DNA from: Bog-756 sp963730685
GTDB lineage: Bacteria; Actinomycetota; Acidimicrobiia; Acidimicrobiales; RAAP-2
Reading direction: 5' to 3'
NCBI GenBank assembly: GCA_963730685.1
Contig: CAVSSP010000003.1
Coordinates: forward strand, 1 to 64,000
DNA: 64,000 bases
Below, in pieces: positions 35,194 to 44,326 of this stretch (positions within the stretch are counted from its first letter, which is position 1; each line of letters begins with the position of its first letter). The notes below the pieces were generated by a model. That model was not told where the DNA came from, did no database searches, and worked only from the letters and a program-made list of their open reading frames with translations. The position numbers and the translations under genes are program-made.

Positions 35194-36597
35194 ATGGGCG
35201 GAAACCGGTTGGACCAGCGGGGGCGCCGTCGGTCCCGCTTCTCCAGGGGCCTGGTCGGTGGAGCGGCGGCGGCCGTCCTCCTCGCCACCGTGGGGATCGT
35301 GGCCGACGCCGGCACGGCGGCGGCGCTCACACCACCGAGCGTCGTCTCCTCCCGGGTCACCCCCTCGACGGTGGCAGCCGGCTCCACCATCACCTTCACC
35401 TGGCGGGCCAAGAGCGGTGCCGGCGTCACCTTCACGTCGCTGTTCCCATCCGGGCCCAACTTCTCGTTCCTCGGAACCTGCTTCGGCAACGGCACCCTGG
35501 TGTCCGGCTCGGCGAGGAGTGGGACCTACCGGCAGGCCTGCATCGTCCCGACGCAGACCGCCAACGGGAAATGGACCACCCAGATCGAGGTCCAGGACGG
35601 CGCCGGTCAGGACATCTCCGTGGCCGGCCCCGACTTCACCGTCACCGGTGGCCTGACGACGAAGCCGCCGACGTTCGGACCGTCGTCAGCCAATCGGACC
35701 TCGGTGGTGGCCGGGCACCCGATCACCTTCACCTGGCAGGTCGACAGTCCGATCGGGGTCGCCGACACCTCGGTCGGGATCTCCGGACCGGACCTGTTCG
35801 GACAGCTCGGATGTGACGCCAACGGCACGCTGATCTCGGGCACCGCCACTGCCGGCACCTACCGGGAGGTCTGTGTCGTCCCCAAGGCGTCCTCCAACAG
35901 CACCTGGACGTCGTTCATCTCCGCCCAGGACGTGGCCGACCAGTCGAGTTCGACGGGTGGTCCGTCGTTCACCGTCACCGGAGGCACGACCAAGACCACC
36001 CCGCTCCCACAGATCGGTTTCTCCTCGGTCTCGCCGACCACCGTGGCGACGGGGCAGACGGTCACCTTCACCTGGCAGGTCTCCGCGGCGGCGGGTGTCT
36101 CGAACACCTCGGTCGAGCCGTACGGGGTCGGTGGCGGCATCAGCAACGTCTGCTTCGGCAACGGCACCCTCATCTCCGGCACGGCCAGGAACGGGACCTA
36201 CCAGGAGCCGTGCACCATCCCCACCGACGCATCGAGCGGCGGGTGGATGGGCCTCATCGCGGCCGCCGACAGCACGGAGCAGTCCACCGAGGCGACCGGG
36301 CCGGCCTTCACGGTGGTGCCGATCCAGATCACGACGACGGCGCTGCCCGCCGGTCTCGTGAAGACACCCTACGGCGCCGTGCTGTCGGCCATCGGGGGCT
36401 CCTCCCAGTACCAGTGGTCACTGGCGGCAGGGTCGCTCCCCCCGGGACTGTCCCTGGGTGTCGACGGGGTGATCCGGGGCCGACCCCAGAGCCCCGGCAC
36501 GTACACGTTCACCGTCCGGGGGGCCATCAAGGAGACGAGGACGTCACTGGCCACTCCGGGATCGGCCACCCAGGTCCTCAGCATCACCGTCAACTGA
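35194..36597 (+). CDS. Secreted protein with repeated Ig-like domains
   Basis: This 467 aa protein has a Sec signal: basic start (RGRRRSRFSRG), then a hydrophobic run (GAAAAVLLATVGIVADA) with a likely AxA cleavage site near residue 40. Three related beta units of about 105 residues follow. Each has a 'tvaaGstITFTWrv' strand, a 'CfGNGTLiSGtArsGTYreaCivP' strand with two Cys, and an end 'GPsFTVTGG'. A last domain (YGAVLSAIGGSSQYQWSLA ... LPPGLSLGVDGVIRG) is a He_PIG/cadherin-like Ig fold. It is probably a surface or adhesive protein. ATG 35194 has a GGTGG ribosome site. Confidence 0.82.
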   Translation: MGGNRLDQRGRRRSRFSRGLVGGAAAAVLLATVGIVADAGTAAALTPPSVVSSRVTPSTVAAGSTITFTWRAKSGAGVTFTSLFPSGPNFSFLGTCFGNGTLVSGSARSGTYRQACIVPTQTANGKWTTQIEVQDGAGQDISVAGPDFTVTGGLTTKPPTFGPSSANRTSVVAGHPITFTWQVDSPIGVADTSVGISGPDLFGQLGCDANGTLISGTATAGTYREVCVVPKASSNSTWTSFISAQDVADQSSSTGGPSFTVTGGTTKTTPLPQIGFSSVSPTTVATGQTVTFTWQVSAAAGVSNTSVEPYGVGGGISNVCFGNGTLISGTARNGTYQEPCTIPTDASSGGWMGLIAAADSTEQSTEATGPAFTVVPIQITTTALPAGLVKTPYGAVLSAIGGSSQYQWSLAAGSLPPGLSLGVDGVIRGRPQSPGTYTFTVRGAIKETRTSLATPGSATQVLSITVN

Positions 36598-36620
36598 CGA
36601 CTCGCCCCCGACCTCCACAC

Positions 36621-37568
36621 GTGGGGCGAGGGGTGTTCGGAGAATCCTCCGGCGGCTTGAGCGTGCTGTCCCAGCTGGCGTCACCCGGCGCCCATGGCCT
36701 CTTCGCACGGGCCATCGCCGAGAGCGGCGCATACACCTTGAACCCGGTGTCGTTGGCCACGGCTGAAACGGCAGGGCAGGCATTCGCCACGAGTGCCGGA
36801 TGCGCCGATCAAACGGCGAACTGTCTGCGGGGTCTGCCGGTCAGCACCATCCTGAAGGACCAGGACGCGGCCGGTTATCGACCGGACATCGACGGCCAGG
36901 TCCTGACCGAGTCGCTGCAGAAGGCGTTCGCCACCGGAGCCTTCAACCACGTGCCCGTCATCGACGACAGCAATCTCGACGAACGTCGATTGTTCGTCGC
37001 CATCGACGAACTGGTGGGCTACCCGATCACCGCCGCCAACTACGAGAGCATGATCCAGTCGACCGAACAGCTCTCCGACCCCCAGGCGACCGAAGTGGTG
37101 GCCCACTACCCCCTGAGCTCCTACCCGAGTCCGGCCGTCGCCTTGGCGGCAGTACAGACAGATGCCAGCTTCGCCTGCCTGGCCATGACGGTTGACACGT
37201 CGACCTCGAAGTACGTGCCGACCTACGCCTACGAGTTCGCCGACCAGAACGCACCGGAGCGTTACGAGCCCCCGGTCTCGTTCCCGTACGGTGCGGCCCA
37301 CGAGTCCGAAGTCCAGTACCTGTTCGACCTCAGCAACACGCCCTATCCCGGGGTGCTCTCGCCGCAGCAGGAAGCCCTGGCCACCTCGATGAGGCGCGAC
37401 TGGACCGACTTCGCCACAGACGGGAACCCCTCGTCCTCCGGCGTGGTGCCCTGGCCACGCTTCGGAGCCGACACCCCCGACGTGCTGTCACTGGACACAC
37501 CCTCGCCGGCCGTCGAGACCAACTTCGCCGCCGCGCACCAGTGCGCCTTCTGGGCCGGGATCAACTGA
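36621..37568 (+). pseudogene. 5'-truncated type B carboxylesterase
   Basis: This matches the C-terminal two thirds of a para-nitrobenzyl-type carboxylesterase. It begins at the nucleophile elbow VFGESSGGLSVLSQLASPGA and runs through IAESGAY, the acid region, and the His block AHESEVQYLFD, to the normal end HQCAFWAGIN. About 180-200 N-terminal residues, including the oxyanion region, are missing. The homology starts abruptly about 25 bases after the stop of the Ig-like gene, so a deletion probably fused the two loci. It is almost certainly inactive. Confidence 0.82.
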
Positions 37569-37626
37569 GCGCCGGACAGGCGTTTCGGGGCCGTCCCGCA
37601 GGTGGATGAGCCCTGAACGGCTCCGG

Positions 37627-39267
37627 CTAGGCCCCCGTCCCGTGGCCCCGACGGTGCGGAGCCGGTTTCGCCGCCAGTGCCGCCAGTGCCGGATCGTCGA
37701 ACCAGGTACGTAGCGTCAACCGGGCCGGAGGCAGGCTTCCGTGGAGCAGGACGGCCTCGCCCGGAGCGATCCGCCGGAGCTCGGCGGCAGGGGCGAGCCG
37801 CCGCACCGCCGGGGACCGGGTCGTACTCGGCCCGGCGCTCCCGCCGCTGGTGGTGGCCGGCAGGAGCGGCTCCTCGTCCCCGATGAGATGGCTGGCGTAG
37901 TCCAGGGTCGCCGGGTCGGAGATCCCCGACAAGAAGAGCTTCGATCGGTGGTTGTTGACCACGGTCGTCGCCCGGGGCCCGAAGCGGGCGTTGATCTGGG
38001 CCAGGTCGTGCCAGACGGTGACCAGCTGGATGCCGTGGCCGGCCGCCGTCGACGCCAGGGCGTCGAGATCGGAGAGCGGCGCGATGTTTGCCGCCTCGTC
38101 GAGCACCACCAGCAGCGGTGGGTCGAGCGGCCGACCGGTCATGGCCACGCGGTCGAATACGTGTTCGACCACCTGGCGCACGACCGATACGAAGAGCGGG
38201 GTCAGCCGACGCTGGTCGTGGGCCGGGGCGCACAGGTAGAGGGTGTTGTGCCCCGCCAGCAACAGGGCCGGGTCGACGGACGACCCGCTCCCGGTGCTGC
38301 CCGAGCGGTCCGAGTCCCCCGAGGCGCCACCGCCGACGAGCGGCTCGAGGACCGTCTCCACCGTGGTGTAGATCGAGCTCCGCTGGCGTTCCTCCTTGCC
38401 GAAGGACGACTGCGCCGCGTGCAGTGCCTCGGGGACCCCGGCCATGGCGAGCAGGTCGAGGACCTCGGTCTGCTCCTGGGTGTCGACCCACCGGATCACA
38501 TCGGAGATGTCACGGCGTCCGAAGGCGGCGGCGAACAGCATCGGCGCCAGCATCCGGGCCGCGGTGGCATACCAGAAGTCGCCGTCGCTCATCGTCCCGA
38601 CCGAGGTCTTGGCCACCTCGGTGAGCGACGAGGCGGCGCGCCGGGCACCCGGCCACGTGCACGAAACAGCCAGCGGTGACCAAGTCGCCGACTCGAGACC
38701 GGTCGACGCCGACGGGTCGAAGTACGACACCGTCCCCCGGGTGGACCGGTGTCCGGCCGTGTACTCGATCAGGTCCGTCTTCACGCTCGAGGCCAGCACC
38801 GGCCCGACCCACTCGAGGATGGCCGGGACGGCGAATCCCGACGTCTTGCGCGACTGGGTCGGACCGAAGACGATCACCGACTGGGCCCGCTCGGATGCCA
38901 CCAGTCGACGCCCGGCCCGACCGAGGACCAGACGACCGGCCGGGACGGGGTCGGCACCCGTGCCACCACCGACGGCCCGGCCGCGGACCGCCAGCGGGCG
39001 GAGGTCGCCGGCCGTCGCCCAGTGGGCTGCCCGCCGCCGGCGTCCGATGGCCGCACCTGACCTCCGGCCCGTTGCGGCCAACGTCCCGATCAGGTCTCGA
39101 CCTCCGGTCGGGGGATGCCACCACCGCCGCCCGGGCCGCGACCCGGCGCCCCTCGTCGACCGGGCGGAAGGTACGCCCGAGCCGAGGAGCCCGGCCGCCA
39201 CGAAGGCGGACACCCCGATGCCGGTCGCCAGGGCGGTCGCCGCGCTCACCTCACCAATCCCCGTCAC
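37627..39267 (-). CDS. Type IV coupling protein-like ATPase (VirD4/TraG type)
   Basis: This 546 aa protein has an N-terminal membrane segment (ALATGIGVSAFVAAGLLGSG) and a RecA-like ATPase domain. Walker A is IVFGPTQSRKTSGFAVP and Walker B is LLVVLDEAANIAPL, followed by the ASTAAGHGIQLVTVWHDLAQI helix seen in TraG/VirD4 proteins. Coupling proteins feed DNA or protein to a type IV secretion channel. It overlaps the VirB4-like gene by 17 bases and ends a five-gene operon. No relaxase is nearby. Confidence 0.85.
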   Translation of the reverse strand: MTGIGEVSAATALATGIGVSAFVAAGLLGSGVPSARSTRGAGSRPGRRWWHPPTGGRDLIGTLAATGRRSGAAIGRRRRAAHWATAGDLRPLAVRGRAVGGGTGADPVPAGRLVLGRAGRRLVASERAQSVIVFGPTQSRKTSGFAVPAILEWVGPVLASSVKTDLIEYTAGHRSTRGTVSYFDPSASTGLESATWSPLAVSCTWPGARRAASSLTEVAKTSVGTMSDGDFWYATAARMLAPMLFAAAFGRRDISDVIRWVDTQEQTEVLDLLAMAGVPEALHAAQSSFGKEERQRSSIYTTVETVLEPLVGGGASGDSDRSGSTGSGSSVDPALLLAGHNTLYLCAPAHDQRRLTPLFVSVVRQVVEHVFDRVAMTGRPLDPPLLVVLDEAANIAPLSDLDALASTAAGHGIQLVTVWHDLAQINARFGPRATTVVNNHRSKLFLSGISDPATLDYASHLIGDEEPLLPATTSGGSAGPSTTRSPAVRRLAPAAELRRIAPGEAVLLHGSLPPARLTLRTWFDDPALAALAAKPAPHRRGHGTGA

Positions 39268-40591
39268 CGGGTCCGGGACGGTCGTGCATCGCCTGGTCGG
39301 TGTCGGTCAGCCACTGCTCCCCCGAAGCCAGCCGGTGCTCCACCAGGAACGAGCGCTGGCCCACCTTCCACAGCGCCATGCCCCGGCGGAGTTGGGTGAC
39401 CAGCTCCGCCTCAGTCTCGGTCAGACCGAGGAGCTCGCCGGTGCGGAGGACCTCGCCGGGGGACTGGGCGTAGACCACTCGGGTCTCCGAGTCGGCCAGC
39501 AGCCCCTCGGCCAGGTTGACCTGCTCGGAGCCCTCCGACCCCACCGATCGTAGGTCGGACAGCCGGTGGAGCACGGCGACGTTGGACACGCCCAGGGCGC
39601 GCGACAGCTTCCACGACGTCTGCAGCCACCGGGCGACACCGACGTTGGAGAGAATGGCCCAGGCCTCGTCGACCACCACGATGATCCGGTTCCGGTGTCG
39701 GGCCCGGACGGCGTTCTGCAGCCACGCCGCCGCGCACGCCATGAGCACGCCGAGGGCGGACGAGTGGTAGACGGCCGACAGGTCGAGGACCACGAGTGGT
39801 CCGTCGAGCCGGACGCCGGGCGTGGTGGGCCCGTCGAACATCCCGCACAGATCGCCGTGGACCAGGCGGCGGAGCTCGAGGGCCACGTCCCGGCCGTCCT
39901 CCATCAGGGCCGACCGGGTGGTGCGGATGTCGTGCGCGGCACCGGACGACGGATCGAGCAGGCCCTCGACGACCTGGGGAAGCGTGGGCGCCTCCATCCC
40001 GTGCATGCCGGCGCGTTCGGTGGCGCTGTTGACGGCGGCGTCCACGGCGGCACGCTCGCGCGGCAAGAGGTCACGCCCGAGACAGGCCACTGCCAACGAC
40101 GACGTCAGGGAGACACGCCTCCGTCCCGCCCCGTCGCCCCCGGCGTCGCCACCGCTGACCGGGTCGTCACCGGCCCCGTCTCCGCTGACCGGGACGCCTC
40201 CCGCCTCGGTATCGAGCGGATTGAGACGGATGTCCCCGCCCGGTCGCAGTGCGAGCGGCGTCACCCCCCAGGCCTCGGCGAGGGGCCCGTACTCGCCCTT
40301 GGGATCGACCACCCACGCCTGGCGGCCGAACACGGCCTGGCGCCACAGGTAGGACTTGACGAACGAGCTCTTGCCCCTCCCGATCTGGCCGAAGACGACC
40401 ATGTTGGGGTTGGTGACCACGCCCTGGCGGTACAGCGCGAACGGGTCGTAGACGAAGGAGCCACCCAACACGTCCCGGCCGATCAGCACTCCCTCGTGCC
40501 CGAGCCCGGCCTCACTCACCAACGGATAGGCGGCGCACAGATGCCGGGTGGTGGCGACATGAGCCGGGACGCGGGGATTTCTGGCCGTCAT
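39251..40591 (-). CDS. VirB4/TraC-like ATPase
   Basis: This 446 aa ATPase has Walker A VFGQIGRGKSSFVKS, the VVDPKGEYGPLAEAWG block typical of VirB4/TraC proteins, Walker B IIVVVDEAWAIL, and SKLSRALGVSNVAVLH-like sensor sequence after it. At about half the usual VirB4 length it has only the motor domain. The SCO6880-like protein upstream may supply the N-terminal half. ATG 40591 overlaps the preceding stop (ATGA). Confidence 0.85.
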   Translation of the reverse strand: MTARNPRVPAHVATTRHLCAAYPLVSEAGLGHEGVLIGRDVLGGSFVYDPFALYRQGVVTNPNMVVFGQIGRGKSSFVKSYLWRQAVFGRQAWVVDPKGEYGPLAEAWGVTPLALRPGGDIRLNPLDTEAGGVPVSGDGAGDDPVSGGDAGGDGAGRRRVSLTSSLAVACLGRDLLPRERAAVDAAVNSATERAGMHGMEAPTLPQVVEGLLDPSSGAAHDIRTTRSALMEDGRDVALELRRLVHGDLCGMFDGPTTPGVRLDGPLVVLDLSAVYHSSALGVLMACAAAWLQNAVRARHRNRIIVVVDEAWAILSNVGVARWLQTSWKLSRALGVSNVAVLHRLSDLRSVGSEGSEQVNLAEGLLADSETRVVYAQSPGEVLRTGELLGLTETEAELVTQLRRGMALWKVGQRSFLVEHRLASGEQWLTDTDQAMHDRPGPGDGDW

Positions 40592-42180
40592 GCCAGGCCC
40601 CGTCCCAGCGGGAGTGAGCATGCGAACGCCACATCCTGTTCGCCGTAGAGGAGCCTGAGCTCGACCCGGGCCTGACCGGCGGCCTGCTCCACGGCGGCAC
40701 GGGCGCCGCGCAGCTCGTCGCGGCTGTCGGCGGTCACGGTCAGATACCCCGAGAACCGGTACTGGGCGTGGCCATCGGACAGCTCGACGTCCCGGTCCTC
40801 GGCGCCCTGCTTCTCACGCGTGTGGCGAGCCGTGACCAAGAACCCGCCCCGTCGGCGGAGCTCCCCGTCGGCGATGTCGGCCGTCCGGGCCTGAGCCACC
40901 TGGCGGGCGGCACGACTGGGGCTGACCGGCTCCATGACGACGGTGAGGGTGCGGCGTAGTGGGGAGAAGAGCAACGGACCCAGGAAGTCGGGGGTCACGT
41001 CGACCCTCGGCCACTCGGCGATCCAGTAGGTGGCGTGCCAGGTACCGTCGGTCCGGACGGCGTCCCAGTGCGGCTCGACCGCCATGGGCCACGGCCAGCC
41101 GGAGGCGGGGTCCCCGTCCGACCACGGCTCCCGAGGTGCGCCGTCGGCTCCATTGCGATGGAGGTGGCCTCCGCCATCGGGGTCCCACGGCCCCGTCGCC
41201 GGCGATGACGCCGCCGTGATCACCCGGCCCAGTGCCCGGGGGCCGAGCACCCCGTCCACGGTCACGTCGGTGGCATCGAGGGCGCGCTCCAACGACACGA
41301 TCTCCCGTCCGAGCACGGCACCGATGCCCGCCCGTCCGCCGCCGGCGGCGCGGATGGCGCGGGACGACCGTGAGGTGTGGACGGACAGTGCGAGCAGTAC
41401 GCAGTGACGCCGGGTGGTCGGCGAGGACTCGTCCAGCAAGGACCGGTACGACCGTCCGGCCGCCGAATCGGGCCCGAGCACGCCGTGGTCGGCCTGGTGC
41501 TGCCGCACCGCTCCCCCGTCATCGGGCACGCACGACTCGACCCACTGGACCCGGTGGACGTCGGAGCCCTCACGCGCCATCGAGGTGAGGACGCGGGCCC
41601 AGGCGGCGATGGCGGCGTCCTGGTCACCATGGCCGAGCAGGGCGAAACTGTGGCCCCGCACGGCGATCACCGCCGTGGCCGTCCGGGCCGGTCGGTCGAT
41701 CACCATGCCCATGGACGGCGTCGGTCGGTCACCACCGGCGGCGGTCCCGACGACGTCCAGTCCGGCGAACGTGGTGGGTCGGGCCGAGGTCCGCTTCGGT
41801 CCCCTCCCCACGGCCGGTGCCACCTCCCGACCCGGGCCGGGTGGATCGGGGGACAGCACGTGGCCCGACCGGGGGGCCGGGGACAGCTGCCTACGGCCGC
41901 CCGGGGTCAGCGCCGGCACCCGGCGCACCAGGAGGGGCAGCCATTGCTCACCGGTCCGACCCTGGACGGGCCAGAACGCCACGGCGACGGCGACGGCGAC
42001 CGTCACCACTGCCACCGCCACTCCGGACAGCGTCGGTCGGGACCGCAGGGCCAGGACCCCGGCCACCAACCCCGTGGCCACCGAGGCGATCTGGCCACCG
42101 CGCCATCCGGCGATGACGCCGCGCCGCTCCAGGGGCGAGAACCGGTAGCGGACCCGGTCAGACCCGTCTCGATCACCCAT
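40588..42180 (-). CDS. SCO6880-like membrane protein of the conjugation module
   Basis: This 530 aa protein begins with two or three membrane helices (IASVATGLVAGVLAL, VAVAVVTVAVAVAVAFWPV) after RYRFSPLERRGVIAGWRGGQ, the opening I associate with the SCO6880 family of actinobacterial conjugation clusters. The long soluble part has no nucleotide-binding loop. It resembles the N-terminal, non-motor half of VirB4-type proteins (RTLTVVMEPVSPSRAARQVA near residue 400). It overlaps the genes on both sides, so expression is coupled. Confidence 0.75.
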   Translation of the reverse strand: MGDRDGSDRVRYRFSPLERRGVIAGWRGGQIASVATGLVAGVLALRSRPTLSGVAVAVVTVAVAVAVAFWPVQGRTGEQWLPLLVRRVPALTPGGRRQLSPAPRSGHVLSPDPPGPGREVAPAVGRGPKRTSARPTTFAGLDVVGTAAGGDRPTPSMGMVIDRPARTATAVIAVRGHSFALLGHGDQDAAIAAWARVLTSMAREGSDVHRVQWVESCVPDDGGAVRQHQADHGVLGPDSAAGRSYRSLLDESSPTTRRHCVLLALSVHTSRSSRAIRAAGGGRAGIGAVLGREIVSLERALDATDVTVDGVLGPRALGRVITAASSPATGPWDPDGGGHLHRNGADGAPREPWSDGDPASGWPWPMAVEPHWDAVRTDGTWHATYWIAEWPRVDVTPDFLGPLLFSPLRRTLTVVMEPVSPSRAARQVAQARTADIADGELRRRGGFLVTARHTREKQGAEDRDVELSDGHAQYRFSGYLTVTADSRDELRGARAAVEQAAGQARVELRLLYGEQDVAFACSLPLGRGLA

Positions 42181-43840
42181 CGGCATGCAGGTCCGGATCT
42201 GCGGTGTCGGCTCCCCCAGCCCTCGGCGGGCCGGAGGGCGGCGGGCCGGAGGGCGGCTGGCGGGCACCGATCAGGCGAATCCCCAAGGCGTCGCGGCCCA
42301 GGGAATCGGGGTGGACCGTCCCGGTCTGTCGGGGGAGGGGTGTCGGCCCGTCCGGCCCGGGCGCGGTGGCGAGACTGCTCGAGGGTCGAGAGGGATCCGG
42401 CGCCCGACCCGGGTCGGGACGGTGATCGGCACCCGGGGCGAACTGGCCCGCTCGTTCCAGCTCGGCCATCATCTCCTGCGCCGCCGCGCTGGCCTCCGCA
42501 TGGACCGGGTGCATCGGGATGCCGCCACCGGGGGGCTCGGTGGTCCCGACGCCGGTCGACTCGGCCGACGATGGACCCATGTCATGTCCCGCGTCCGGAC
42601 CGCCTCCCGCACCGGGGTGCCCGGCCCCGTACCTGCCGGGTCCTCGGCGGCCAGCACCGCGGCCCGGGCCGGTGGTCGCACCGGCACCTGCCTGACCCGT
42701 CGAGCCCGAACCGGGCCCCGACCGGCCGAGCCTTCCAGCCGCGGCCCCGATGCCACCGGCGGCGGCACCCGCGGCCGAGGCCATGGATCCGGCCGCCGTC
42801 GCCCGCATGGCCACCTGGGCCAGGCTCTTGACGGGAGCCGACACGTTGCGGCGGGCCCGTTGGCTGAGCCCCTCGAGGTGGCCGACGGCGCCGGACTCGA
42901 GGAAGGGGAGGAGCCGGAACAGCGCCCAGGGCGAGAAGGCCGACAGGAGCAGGAGGGCCGCACCACCGAGCACGGCGGTGAATCCACCCCCGCCGCCGCT
43001 CCCGCTCCCCCCACTGCCGGCGAGGGCCCCGGCGGCCAGGCTCAGGACGGTGACGATGACGAACTTCCCCAGGATGAGTGCCACCAGCGTGTCGACCAGG
43101 CGTCGACACCAGTGCGAGATGGCCGGCCAGGCCAGGCTGGCCAGAGCCAGGGGCAAGAACAGCACGGTGACGTAGACGGCGGCCGATCGGAGCAGCAGCT
43201 CGACCCAGACCATCACCGCACCGAACACCACCGCCAGGGAGCCCAGGAACAACAAGAAGCCGGGCGCATCGGGCTGGCCGGTGGCAGACGCCCCCGTCAG
43301 ACCGAGGGTGACCGACGCCATGAAGTGGCCGGCGTCGAGTCCTGCCCCCTTGGCCACCGCCGCGCTCATGGCGTCGGTCACCGCCAGTCCCAGCTCGACC
43401 AGTTTGACGGCCACCGCCGTCAGCAACAGGGCCAGCGGCACGTTGACGAGGACCGATCGGACCAGGGTCGAACCGTCCTGGCGGTAGATCGACTGGATGA
43501 TCCCGAGGAGCAGGAGGGGGACGACGACCACCCCGGAGAGTGCCGCCATGGTGGCGTAGTGGGAGACGAACCAGGAGGCGGTGAGGTCGACGGACGTCGT
43601 GGCACCGAGGACCCCGCCGATCTGGGTGAGCAGCCAGGTGGCTCCGGCCGAGACCCAGCTGCTCAGGGCGTCGAGCACGCTGTTGACACCGAACCCGGCC
43701 ACCTGGGAGACCGCGGACCCGGCCGCGCTGGTGATCCCGGACGTCACCTGGCACACCGGCCCGAGCCCGGCGGAGGCCAGCGCCGATGCCGCCGACGGGC
43801 ACGACACCCCCGGGATCGACGGCACGGCCCCGACCACCAC
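42173..43840 (-). CDS. VirB6/TrbL-like polytopic membrane protein
   Basis: This 555 aa protein has at least five membrane helices between residues 60 and 320 (for example ALSGVVVVPLLLLGIIQS, FLLFLGSLAVVFGAVMVWVEL, FVIVTVLSLAAGALAG). A 200-residue Gly/Pro/Ser-rich C-terminal tail is probably cytoplasmic and disordered. Layout and position match the VirB6/TrbL inner-membrane channel protein. The start is GTG 43840, one base after the preceding stop. The tail also contains near-repeats (PPSGPPPSGPPR). Confidence 0.75.
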   Translation of the reverse strand: MVVGAVPSIPGVSCPSAASALASAGLGPVCQVTSGITSAAGSAVSQVAGFGVNSVLDALSSWVSAGATWLLTQIGGVLGATTSVDLTASWFVSHYATMAALSGVVVVPLLLLGIIQSIYRQDGSTLVRSVLVNVPLALLLTAVAVKLVELGLAVTDAMSAAVAKGAGLDAGHFMASVTLGLTGASATGQPDAPGFLLFLGSLAVVFGAVMVWVELLLRSAAVYVTVLFLPLALASLAWPAISHWCRRLVDTLVALILGKFVIVTVLSLAAGALAGSGGSGSGGGGGFTAVLGGAALLLLSAFSPWALFRLLPFLESGAVGHLEGLSQRARRNVSAPVKSLAQVAMRATAAGSMASAAGAAAGGIGAAAGRLGRSGPGSGSTGQAGAGATTGPGRGAGRRGPGRYGAGHPGAGGGPDAGHDMGPSSAESTGVGTTEPPGGGIPMHPVHAEASAAAQEMMAELERAGQFAPGADHRPDPGRAPDPSRPSSSLATAPGPDGPTPLPRQTGTVHPDSLGRDALGIRLIGARQPPSGPPPSGPPRAGGADTADPDLHADG

Positions 43841-43841
43841 C

Positions 43842-44210
43842 TCAGTTCACGCCCTGACCGGCATGGAAGAAGAAATTGACGATGGCCGGCCCGGCGCCGA
43901 TGAGCAGGGCGGCGAGCCCGGAGATGAGGACGGCCCGGCGTCCGACGTAGGACTGCTGGTAGTTCTGGCCGTGCGAGCCGAGGGCCCACGCCGCCGCCCC
44001 CACCACCAGGCCGACCAGGGCCAGGGCCAGGGCCCAGCCCCCCAGGCCGTTCATGAGCTGTTGGAGCAGCGCGCCGCCCGGCAGGGAATTCGTGTCCGGG
44101 CTCAGCTGGACGTCGACCAGGCGGCCGACGGCTGTCGGGGCGGGAGGGTGGTGGACGACAGCTCGGTGGACCAGCAGCAGAGGGAGGGTGACGACGTCGG
44201 GGACCATGCG
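43842..44210 (-). CDS. Small membrane protein, VirB2/TrbC-like (DUF6112 type)
   Basis: This 122 aa protein has two membrane helices (LGGWALALALVGLVVGAAAWAL and RRAVLISGLAALLIGAGPAIVNFFF) separated by the short loop GSHGQNYQQSYVG. The pattern is typical of a DUF6112 or VirB2-like pilin subunit in actinobacterial conjugation clusters. I use ATG 44210; ATG 44243 would add 11 residues. It opens the five-gene operon. An AT-rich stretch just upstream probably carries its promoter. Confidence 0.7.
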   Translation of the reverse strand, partial: RMVPDVVTLPLLLVHRAVVHHPPAPTAVGRLVDVQLSPDTNSLPGGALLQQLMNGLGGWALALALVGLVVGAAAWALGSHGQNYQQSYVGRRAVLISGLAALLIGAGPAIVNFFFHAGQGVN

Positions 44211-44247
44211 GCCAAGAGTAGGGACCGGCAATGCACTTTTCAATATG

Positions 44248-44264
44248 TTTCATGTTATTTCATG
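44248..44264. promoter_or_regulatory. Direct repeat TTTCATG in a divergent intergenic region
   Basis: TTTCATG occurs at 44248-44254 and 44258-44264, one helical turn apart. It lies in an AT-rich island between the conjugation-like operon and senX3. Spacing suits a dimeric or tandem response regulator such as RegX3, but the match to a PHO box is weak. Confidence 0.35.
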
Positions 44265-44326
44265 GTTTTTCGGAACCGGTGGGCCAGAAGCACACGACCC
44301 ACCCGGCGGCCTGTCATGCTTAGGCG

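Noticed and set aside
42185..43879. 564-residue plus-strand frame opposite the VirB6-like gene
   Set aside because: Gly/Arg/Gln-rich antisense frame without recognisable domain.
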